A stretch of 64,000 bases of DNA from JANWXD01 sp037446115. Lineage in GTDB: Bacteria > Acidobacteriota > Terriglobia > Bryobacterales > Bryobacteraceae. The notes below the pieces were generated by a model. That model saw only the letters and a program-made list of their open reading frames with translations, did no database searches and was not told the DNA's origin. The stretch lies in assembly GCA_037446115.1 (NCBI GenBank), contig JBBIJF010000004.1, forward strand, positions 62,001 through 126,000, written 5' to 3'. This document shows, piece after piece, positions 16,020 to 22,376 of this stretch. The number at the start of each line of letters is the position of its first letter. Positions within the stretch are counted from its first letter, which is position 1. The position numbers and the translations under genes were made by a program.

Positions 16020-16901
16020 CTACGTCGCCAAAGCGGCGCGCATGTCCTTGACCGCCCTGGTGAGGCTCTCCACCGGGTCTCCGAGGGGCAGATACTCCAT
16101 CGTCACATAGCCGCTGTAACCCGTCTTTGCGATCGCCTTGTAGATATTGATGTAATTCAGCTCGCCCGTGCCCGGATCGTTCCGTCCCGGATTGTCGGCG
16201 ATGTGGAAGACGGACACATACGGCGCCGCTTGCGTGATGGTGCGAATCACGTTTCCGATCTGGACCTGCTCGTGGTAGATGTCGAACAGCAACCGCACGT
16301 GCGGGTTGTCCACCTCGCGGATCAGCCTCAGTCCGTCCACGCATGTGGTCAGGAAGAATCCCTTGTGGTTCACCTTGTTATTGAGCGGCTCGACGATGAG
16401 CGTCACCTTGGCTTCGGCCGCAAGATCTCCGGCGCGTTTGGCGCCCTCAATCAGGCTGGCCCACTGCTCCTCCCGCGAGCGGCCCGGAATCTCATTGCCG
16501 CTCATCAGGATGATCTGCGGAATCTCCAGTTTCCGGGCGAACGTGATGGCCTGCCGCACATCGTTGAGGAAGTTCTCACGATGCTCGGGATTCACCATAG
16601 ACACCGGCCGGTTGCCCCAGTTGGGCGTGGCGATGATGGTGTCCATACCGAGGCCGAGCGAGCGGGCCAGCTTCTTCATGCGTTCGATCTCGGCGTCCGA
16701 CCACTGCACGTGCTCGGCAACCAGTTCCACCGACTGCAAACCGGCTTTGGCGGCGATCTCCAGACGCTGTTCAAAGCTGCCGCGCAGCGTCCAGAGCATG
16801 ACCGAGGCCGTGACGGCCGGCTTTGGTTGTGTTTGCTGAGCGACCGCGCCCGTCAGCGCCGCCGCCCCCGATGCAGCCAGAAACTCGCGTCGCTCCATCA
16901 T
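16020..16901 (-). CDS. Exported sugar isomerase/epimerase, hydroxypyruvate isomerase-like (TIM barrel)
   Basis: The 293-residue protein starts with a Tat-like leader (ERREFLAASGAAALTGAVA) and continues as an AP-endonuclease-2-type TIM barrel. Metal-ligand motifs of the family are visible: IVEPLNN, LLFDIYHEQ, FHIADNPGR and VTMEYLP. Closest by pattern is hydroxypyruvate isomerase, but many such acidobacterial enzymes act on uncharacterised keto-sugars. A second ATG lies 3 bases downstream of 16901. It lies 43 bases downstream of the kinase-like gene ending at 16945, so the upstream operon could read into it, though function does not obviously connect. Confidence 0.8.
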   Translation of the reverse strand: MMERREFLAASGAAALTGAVAQQTQPKPAVTASVMLWTLRGSFEQRLEIAAKAGLQSVELVAEHVQWSDAEIERMKKLARSLGLGMDTIIATPNWGNRPVSMVNPEHRENFLNDVRQAITFARKLEIPQIILMSGNEIPGRSREEQWASLIEGAKRAGDLAAEAKVTLIVEPLNNKVNHKGFFLTTCVDGLRLIREVDNPHVRLLFDIYHEQVQIGNVIRTITQAAPYVSVFHIADNPGRNDPGTGELNYINIYKAIAKTGYSGYVTMEYLPLGDPVESLTRAVKDMRAALAT

Positions 16902-16944
16902 GGCAGGCCAGCATAGCACAAGCCGGAGCGGCCGGGACGCAAAC

Positions 16945-17844
16945 TCAGGAGTCCGCCTCGCCCGGATAGGGGTAAAGCCGGCTGCCTTGCCACACGGCGC
17001 CCGGGTTCCAGTCGGCCAGAACTCCGGCGTAAAGCAACCCCTGGAGCTCTTCGGAAACCGGTACGTTGTCGCCTTCGAAGCGCTCGAACAGCTTTCGAGC
17101 CTGGGCCGCGGTCAACGGGCGGCAGCCGAAAAAGAAGGGAAGGACCGGAATACGGCGCAGCGCGCTCTCCGCGCGGCGGGCAAACTCCAGGAAAATGTCC
17201 CGTTGCTCGCAGTAAGGTTTCCCTTTCAAGTGCCCGAGCAGCCGCGCCAGTCGCACGAGCAACCCCGGTGGGGCTGCGCCTCTCAGCGCAGCCGCCGCCG
17301 TCACCCGGCGCGCCGTATGCGCCGCCGCTTCAAAGACGGAGGCGCCGCGCGGCGGCTCCGTTTCGAGCAGGGCCGACCAGACCGGGCGTGGTATCCTCGC
17401 CCCGCCGGCAGGGCGCTCCCGGAAAAAGAGACGGATGGCGGCCGCCAGGCGGTCGCAATCCTCCGGCGAGTGCAGCACGGAGTGAAACGAGCTCTGGCGC
17501 CCAAACCGCTGCCGCAGAGAGTCGGGTGTGTGCGCCACCGCCAGCGAGGGTCCCTTGATCGCATGGAGCAGCGAACAAAGGTCGGGGTAAGGTTGCGGAT
17601 CGCCTACGAGTAGCACCACTGCCGACGGGTTCGCCGTCATGAGCTTTTCGTGCAGCCACGCCGTCCGGCCCCACAACGCCAGCCGGTGCGCGTACAACGC
17701 CCGGAATTGCCGCCGGTTCAGTCGCAGGACGCGAATCCCGACCACCTGCATGCGGTACCGCGCGCCGAGATGAGCCACCAGGGGGACCGCATTGCCGCAT
17801 CGAAGAGATTCCGGGCGGAGGAGCAGCAGGCCCGTGTCGTTCAT
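16945..17844 (-). CDS. Nucleoside-diphosphate-kinase-like domain protein, last gene of the peptide operon
   Basis: Residues 1-141 of this 299-residue protein align by eye with nucleoside diphosphate kinase over the whole domain: LLLRPESL for the usual IKP segment, GPSLAVAHTPDSLRQRF for the G-T-x-R-x-x-F/Y segment, and SVLHSPED for NxxHGSD, keeping the phosphoryl-carrying histidine as His125. The usual Lys of IKP is Arg10, so activity may be altered. The C-terminal 150 residues match nothing I know. The start codon overlaps the stop of the thymidylate-kinase-like gene as ATGA. NDK transfers phosphate between nucleotides; here it might recharge a product of the neighbouring kinase. The assignment is by fold pattern only. 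Confidence 0.6.
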   Translation of the reverse strand: MNDTGLLLLRPESLRCGNAVPLVAHLGARYRMQVVGIRVLRLNRRQFRALYAHRLALWGRTAWLHEKLMTANPSAVVLLVGDPQPYPDLCSLLHAIKGPSLAVAHTPDSLRQRFGRQSSFHSVLHSPEDCDRLAAAIRLFFRERPAGGARIPRPVWSALLETEPPRGASVFEAAAHTARRVTAAAALRGAAPPGLLVRLARLLGHLKGKPYCEQRDIFLEFARRAESALRRIPVLPFFFGCRPLTAAQARKLFERFEGDNVPVSEELQGLLYAGVLADWNPGAVWQGSRLYPYPGEADS

Positions 17845-18533
17845 GGCCGCTCCGGAAGAAGCCGCATCACCGTTTCCCAGGCCGTCTCGCAGAGAGTCCC
17901 CGGGTCGAGTTCGCCGTCCAGCCGGTAGGTCAGATGAGGCGGCAGCAGTGCAGCATACAGGCCCAGGAGCTGCTCCTGGTAGGCGCGGAAGCGGTCCCCG
18001 GCGGTTTCACTCAGGTCCTGACTCCTAAAGCGGCGCCATGCCTGGCCGATGGAATCGCCGGAGAACGCATCCAGGCCGCACTCCCACACATCCGGCTTTC
18101 CCTTGGCGGCAAGCCGCAGGCGCGCCGTGGCCGCCGGCACGTCCACAAACAGGATCGCGTCGGGAACTGGAAAACCGGTAAACCAGACTTCGAGCACCGC
18201 CATCGGGACACCCCGCGCCGCGAAGTGAACCAGATGCGAATACACGTAGCGATCGGCAACGATCACCTCGCCCGCCTCCAGGGCCGGCAGGAACACCTGC
18301 TCTTGCGACACGGCGACGTCGGCTGCCGCCAGTAGCGCGGCTTCGCGCTGCGTTACGGCATCCTGATCGAGCATGCGCCGCCAGAGCGCGGTCAGGCCCG
18401 GCTGGCAATAGCGCTGCGTCACCTTTGCCCGGTAACCTTCTTGAGACAAACGCTGCAGAAGCCGGCTTGCCAGCGTGCTCTTGCCGGCGCCGTCAATTCC
18501 CTCGATGGCGATCAGGCAGCCGGACCGCTGCAC
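17841..18533 (-). CDS. Thymidylate-kinase-like P-loop kinase
   Basis: GTG 18533 gives 230 residues. The P-loop is GIDGAGKST (residues 12-20), followed by VADRYVYSHLVHF in place of the DR/ERYxxSxxAYQ segment of dTMP kinase, and FVDVPAATARLRL before the lid region. These mark the dTMP kinase family, but the divergent nucleoside-binding segment leaves the substrate open. The start overlaps the PqqD-like gene by 22 bases and the stop overlaps the next gene by ATGA. An organism needs one housekeeping dTMP kinase; this copy, locked between a peptide-binding and an NDK-like gene, may be specialised. Alternative: it is the sole tmk and the cluster is fortuitous. Confidence 0.75.
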   Translation of the reverse strand: MQRSGCLIAIEGIDGAGKSTLASRLLQRLSQEGYRAKVTQRYCQPGLTALWRRMLDQDAVTQREAALLAAADVAVSQEQVFLPALEAGEVIVADRYVYSHLVHFAARGVPMAVLEVWFTGFPVPDAILFVDVPAATARLRLAAKGKPDVWECGLDAFSGDSIGQAWRRFRSQDLSETAGDRFRAYQEQLLGLYAALLPPHLTYRLDGELDPGTLCETAWETVMRLLPERP

Positions 18534-18805
18534 TCGACAAGCTCCACGAATCCCAATTCGAGGAAATAGCCCAGTGCATACGCGACCGCCGCAACCGCCT
18601 CCGGCACCGGGATCCTGTGCCGGGCGGCCACGCGCGATACCATCTCGCCCACCGTGAGGCCGTCCTCGCATGCCTGCCAGATCGTGTCGGTGACGCCGTC
18701 GATCTCGTACCATTCGTTGTGGAACAGCAGGAACGTCGCCGTGCGGTAACGGCGCCTCCGGACGCGAAAGTCCGTGCGCACGCGGGCGTGGCGGGACACG
18801 TTCAT
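18512..18805 (-). CDS. PqqD-like peptide-binding protein (RRE fold)
   Basis: The 97-residue protein shows the PqqD pattern: an N-terminal basic strand region (RTDFRVRRRRYRTATFLL), the short strand FHNEWYEIDGVTDTIWQA with the typical L/Y-x-L-N-xx-tx-IW core, then helices SRVAARHRIP and AVAYALGYFLELGFVEL. PqqD-fold proteins bind the leader of a ribosomal peptide and present it to modifying enzymes. The ATG overlaps the nucleotidyltransferase stop as ATGA and the 3' end overlaps the kinase gene. This is the strongest hint that the operon modifies a peptide or carries a substrate on one. Confidence 0.75.
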   Translation of the reverse strand: MNVSRHARVRTDFRVRRRRYRTATFLLFHNEWYEIDGVTDTIWQACEDGLTVGEMVSRVAARHRIPVPEAVAAVAYALGYFLELGFVELVECSGPAA

Positions 18806-19608
18806 TGGATCCACGACACGACCCGGTTGGTGAAGCGGACGCATTCCTCGACATACGCCCGCGCCCCCGCGCCGTCGCGAACACAGCCGAGCGGAGGAAA
18901 CTGGAGTCGCCAGTACGTTTCGTGCAGCTCGACCTTGTGCGCGTCATCGGCCGGAAGTCGCGCCATGTGGACGAGGCGCCATTTCTTGACCGGATCCGTC
19001 TCCCCCCGAAAATGGCAATACGCATCTACGGCTTCGGCCACCATCTCTCTGGCGGTGAATACGGCCGTCTCCAGGTGGCCTCCTTCGAGCATGCCGCAGG
19101 CGTCCTCCAGCATCGCATCTACGTGGCGGACCGTTTCCTGGGCCTGATACAAAGCAAGCTTCCGGAAGTCAAACCGGCTCTGCCACTTTCGGAATCCGCG
19201 CGCGTTCAGAAGGGGACGGCCGGTCCGCAAACGGTGGAGGAAGCATTCCTCGATATAGGAGAAAACGGTGCGCGTGAGACTGCGTGTGACGCCGAGCTGG
19301 ATGGAGCGCAGGCGCCGCGTCAGATCGCGTACGTGCGCGGGGCTCCAGTATTCGAAGTCGAAGCGAACGCCTTTGTAAAAGTGGACCGAAACAGTGTTCA
19401 CGCCGCCGGGCTTGACGTCCGGCCCCACCGGACGGAGGTTTCCCACGACGAAGACGTCCACGTCGGACCAGGGATTGCCGTGACCCTCCACCACGGATCC
19501 CCCCAGGTAAACCACCCCTCGGCGCCGCCCTCCCAGATCCTCCAACGCCAGGATCTCACGAAGAGTTGCCCTGCGCGGCAGTTCCCCGCGGACTCCGGCT
19601 TCGCGCAC
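18802..19608 (-). CDS. Minimal nucleotidyltransferase with helical C-terminal domain
   Basis: The 268-residue protein starts at GTG 19608; an in-frame TGA lies just before it, so no longer form is possible. The nucleotidyltransferase core has YLGGSVVEG (Gly36-Ser38) followed by SDVDVF (Asp49 and Asp51), and a third acidic position in VRFDFEYW (Asp84 or Glu86). The C-terminal half is helical (residues about 150-230) and resembles the HEPN-like or substrate-binding domain of minimal nucleotidyltransferases. Such enzymes transfer NMP to a small molecule, a protein or RNA. Gene order places it directly after the 70-residue peptide, with a 41-base gap. Confidence 0.72.
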   Translation of the reverse strand: MREAGVRGELPRRATLREILALEDLGGRRRGVVYLGGSVVEGHGNPWSDVDVFVVGNLRPVGPDVKPGGVNTVSVHFYKGVRFDFEYWSPAHVRDLTRRLRSIQLGVTRSLTRTVFSYIEECFLHRLRTGRPLLNARGFRKWQSRFDFRKLALYQAQETVRHVDAMLEDACGMLEGGHLETAVFTAREMVAEAVDAYCHFRGETDPVKKWRLVHMARLPADDAHKVELHETYWRLQFPPLGCVRDGAGARAYVEECVRFTNRVVSWIQ

Positions 19609-19649
19609 GACTCAACGACCCTCAAGCTCGCGAAGCCTCGAACCGCGGA

Positions 19650-19862
19650 TCAGGCATCCACGAGGATCCAGGTTTGAGGCAGCGCCACGCGCGTACTGAG
19701 ATTCCGCCGGCTCACCCGCAGAATGTGGATGGTCTCCGGCACGGCCTCGATGCCGGCTTCAATTCCGAGATCCTTGGCGATCTTGCGCCGCGCTGCGGCG
19801 CTCAGCTTGAGCACCGAAACCGCCTGCGCCGTATCCTGGGGACTCTTGGTGGCTCGTTTCAT
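19650..19862 (-). CDS. 70-residue peptide, candidate substrate of the downstream enzymes
   Basis: ATG 19862 is preceded by GGGAG with 8-base spacing and by a near-consensus promoter. The peptide is basic at the N-terminus (MKRATKSPQD), then helical (VLKLSAAARRKIAKDLG), and ends in a hydrophobic tail (LPQTWILVDA). Residues about 31-50 (DLGIEAGIEAVPETIHILRV) loosely resemble the end of nitrile-hydratase-type leader peptides, which have a late LG followed by ExTxxTxHxVLP. It could be a precursor modified by the four enzymes downstream, or a small carrier or regulatory protein. No double-glycine cleavage site or Cys-rich core is present. First gene of the operon. Confidence 0.55.
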   Translation of the reverse strand: MKRATKSPQDTAQAVSVLKLSAAARRKIAKDLGIEAGIEAVPETIHILRVSRRNLSTRVALPQTWILVDA

Positions 19863-19890
19863 TCCATCGCTCCCGAAGTGAATTGCGGCA

Positions 19891-19920
19891 AGTATAGCCG
19901 AGGGCCGCACGGCGTGTCAA
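19891..19920 (-). promoter_or_regulatory. Near-consensus sigma-70 promoter of the peptide operon
   Basis: On the minus strand TTGACA (19920-19915) and TATACT (19896-19891) are separated by 18 bases. The predicted start of transcription lies about 20 bases before the ATG at 19862 and leaves room for the GGGAG site. Confidence 0.7.
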
Positions 19921-19947
19921 TAAAAAAATGCGTCAATTTGCGTCAAT
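19914..19947. repeat. Three GTCAAT direct repeats at the -35 region of the peptide operon
   Basis: GTCAAT occurs at 19916-19921 (inside the -35 element), 19932-19937 and 19942-19947. The last two lie within TGCGTCAAT copies spaced exactly 10 bases apart, one helical turn. This is the pattern of an activator or repressor array on one face of the DNA. Confidence 0.5.
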
Positions 19948-19968
19948 GACCTCAACGCCGCTTTCGCC

Positions 19969-20958
19969 TCAAGCTTCGAGCCGCTCCCGGGCGTAATGCA
20001 GGCATTGCTTCACGTTATCCTCCTCCAGGCGGGGCAGCGGTGCGCCACCCAGTCCGGCCGGACGCGGCAGCTTCTGCTGCTTGCGGCGTACCCAGGCCAG
20101 CGCTCGCGCCAGATCCCGGGCATCCCGCCGCGGCATCGCCGCCCAGTACCTTTCGGTAAGGCAGGGCACCGGCGTCGGGTCGCGGGTAATCATCTCGAGC
20201 GTGAGCTTCACTGCGGGACGCGCCCGGCGGATGGTCCGCACCATCGCGGCTACATCCAGTGCGCCCTCACCCAGCGGCAGTTCGACCAGATGGAAGCCGT
20301 CCTCGTACTCCTCCACACCCATGTCCTTGATATGGGTGGACACCGCATAAGGGGCCAGCTGCTCCACCACCTCCGTCGGGTCGTCCAGAAGCGCGATGTT
20401 GTTACCCGTGTCCAGGCACACGCCTACGGACTCGCTCGAGTATTCCTTCAGCAGACCGAGGAACTCCTCGAGCGTCCAATCCCGGTGATTCTCGATCGCC
20501 AGCGGGATCCGCATCTTTTCGACGACGGGTACGGCCATGCGCAGGCCGGCCCGCGCTCGTGCCGCCGTGGCTTCCCAGGCCTCTCGGGTCTCAAACGCCT
20601 CATAGCGCCGCGGACCGGGAGCCGTGGTCCGGAGGGCGAGCGCCCCGGCCTCTTTTGCCGCCGAGGCCGTGCGCTCGAAGGCCGCCGGGTCTTCCCGGGG
20701 CAGGCTGACCATAGCCTCGAAATACATCCCCAGTTCTTCGAGCCGGTGCCGGAGCCGCGCCACGTAGGCCGGCTCGAGCGAACTGAGCGGCGCCTGAATC
20801 CCCCCGGCGCCCAGAGCGTGGCAATACTCCAGAAACTCCAGGGTGTCCTTGGGACGGCGCGCCGTCATGAAGCAGGTCGTCGCGACGCCCATCTGCGTTC
20901 GTGGCGGGGCGCCCGCCGCCAGCGCGGCGCTCGCCGCCAGGAATGTTCGCCGTGTCAC
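19969..20958 (-). CDS. Exported sugar phosphate isomerase/epimerase (TIM barrel)
   Basis: The 329-residue protein has a Tat-type leader (MTRRTFLAASAALAAGAPP) and an AP-endonuclease-2-like TIM barrel with the metal-site motifs LAIENHRDW, VCLDTGNN, STHIKDM and LTLEMITRDP. It lies 4 bases downstream of a Gfo/Idh/MocA oxidoreductase and is almost certainly co-transcribed with it. Pairs of this kind in acidobacteria and planctomycetes act on oxidised sugars, for example 3-keto-glycosides or inositol derivatives. The substrate cannot be read from sequence. The final stretch (about 280-329) is rich in Lys and Arg. Confidence 0.8.
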   Translation of the reverse strand: MTRRTFLAASAALAAGAPPRTQMGVATTCFMTARRPKDTLEFLEYCHALGAGGIQAPLSSLEPAYVARLRHRLEELGMYFEAMVSLPREDPAAFERTASAAKEAGALALRTTAPGPRRYEAFETREAWEATAARARAGLRMAVPVVEKMRIPLAIENHRDWTLEEFLGLLKEYSSESVGVCLDTGNNIALLDDPTEVVEQLAPYAVSTHIKDMGVEEYEDGFHLVELPLGEGALDVAAMVRTIRRARPAVKLTLEMITRDPTPVPCLTERYWAAMPRRDARDLARALAWVRRKQQKLPRPAGLGGAPLPRLEEDNVKQCLHYARERLEA

Positions 20959-20962
20959 GTTC

Positions 20963-22318
20963 TCAAACCTCCGGCCGATCCAGTTTCAGACTGCGCAGCA
21001 CGTCATCCCACGGCTTGCGGTAGGGCCGCACCAGCATCGCCGAGGCCTCGCGATCCCCGAGTATCTCCTCGCGCTGAGGGTCCCACCGGATTTTGCGGCC
21101 TACGCGCAGCGAGATGTTCGCCAGATGGCAGGCCGTGGACACACGGTGGCCGTCCTCCACATCCGCAGCCGGGCGCTGCCGGGTTCTGATGCAGTCCAAG
21201 AAATTCCGCACGTGCAGGTCGAATTGCTCCTCGGCGGAACCGGCTTCGCGCAGCGGCTCGATCCAGCGCTCGCGAGGTCCTCCCGAGCGCCGGGGCCCGC
21301 CGGCGGGATGCCCGCGAAAAACAGGAATCGCATCTTCGGGCGCGACTCTGGCGTCCGCGTGGATTTCAAAACCGCTCCGCCCGAGCGTCATGCTTCCTTT
21401 GGAGCCGATAAACTCCAGCCCGCCGCCGGCGCCCCGCCCGAACCCCGCCTCCCGGTGCGACCACAGGGCCGTGAAACCCGGATACTCGAACAGCGCATCC
21501 TGCGTGTCCGGCGTCTCTCCGTCGTCTTCCAGGCAGAACCGCCCTCCGCTCGAGGCCACTGCGGTCGGACCGTCCACGCGCATGGCCCAGTGAACCACGT
21601 CCAGCTGGTGCGACCCCAGGTTGGTCATCTGGCCTCCCGAATAATCCCAGAACCAGCGGAAGTGGTAGAGCGAGCGGTGCGGGCTGTAGGGACGCTCGGG
21701 CGCCGGGCCGAGCCACAAATCGTAGTCCAGCCCCGCCGGAGGCTCGCCCCCGGGCGGGCGGCCGAATCCCGGCATGATGTTCCGAAACGCGCCCATGCGT
21801 ACGCTGTGAATCTTGCCCAGGTAGCCGCTGCGGAGGATTTCGACTGCCTTCTGATAGTGGCGCCCGCTGCGCTGCTGGGTCCCCACCTGCACGATGCGCC
21901 GGTAGCGCCGCGCCGCATTCACCATCCACCGACCTTCGCGCACAAACAGCGTCATCGGCTTCTCCACGTACACATCCTTGCCGGCGGCGCACGCCAGGAT
22001 GGTCATCAGCGCGTGCCAGTGATCCGGCGTGGAAATGACCACGGCATCCACATCCCTGGACTCCAGCATCTTGCGAAAGTCCCGGTAGCCTTTCGCGCGC
22101 GGCCCGCAGGCCGCCAGTCCCTGCTCCAGCCGAGGCTGGTAAACCTCGCACACGGCCACCAGATCGGCGTCCTTCTGGTTCTGGAAATCGTAGACGTGCT
22201 GGGCCCCGATCAGCCCGTAGCCGATAAAGCCTACTCCGACCCGGTCGTTCGCTCCCAGGATCCGCTGGTACGACGCCGCGGTCATGACTCCCAGAAAACG
22301 GCGACGCGTAGCTGGCAT
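20963..22318 (-). CDS. Exported Gfo/Idh/MocA-family oxidoreductase
   Basis: From ATG 22318 the protein has 451 residues: a Tat leader (MPATRRRFLGVMTAASY), an NAD(P)-binding Rossmann domain (VGVGFIGYGLIGAQH), the EKP motif (YVEKPMTLF) and the C-terminal substrate domain with FRWFWDYSGGQMTNLGSHQLD. These enzymes carry tightly bound NAD(P) when exported by Tat. Upstream in-frame ATGs exist but would extend into the divergent dehydratase promoter. It forms an operon with the isomerase 4 bases downstream. The start is 58 bases from the divergent YjhG-type gene. The substrate is unknown. Confidence 0.87.
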   Translation of the reverse strand: MPATRRRFLGVMTAASYQRILGANDRVGVGFIGYGLIGAQHVYDFQNQKDADLVAVCEVYQPRLEQGLAACGPRAKGYRDFRKMLESRDVDAVVISTPDHWHALMTILACAAGKDVYVEKPMTLFVREGRWMVNAARRYRRIVQVGTQQRSGRHYQKAVEILRSGYLGKIHSVRMGAFRNIMPGFGRPPGGEPPAGLDYDLWLGPAPERPYSPHRSLYHFRWFWDYSGGQMTNLGSHQLDVVHWAMRVDGPTAVASSGGRFCLEDDGETPDTQDALFEYPGFTALWSHREAGFGRGAGGGLEFIGSKGSMTLGRSGFEIHADARVAPEDAIPVFRGHPAGGPRRSGGPRERWIEPLREAGSAEEQFDLHVRNFLDCIRTRQRPAADVEDGHRVSTACHLANISLRVGRKIRWDPQREEILGDREASAMLVRPYRKPWDDVLRSLKLDRPEV

Positions 22319-22376
22319 GGCGAGCATCTTACCACCGCCGTCAAGTGCCCTGGCCGCGCCTGTTAGCATCGAAACG

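Noticed and set aside
18534..19025. In-frame upstream extension of the thymidylate-kinase-like gene
   Set aside because: It overlaps the PqqD-like gene in another frame, and the kinase family begins just before its P-loop.
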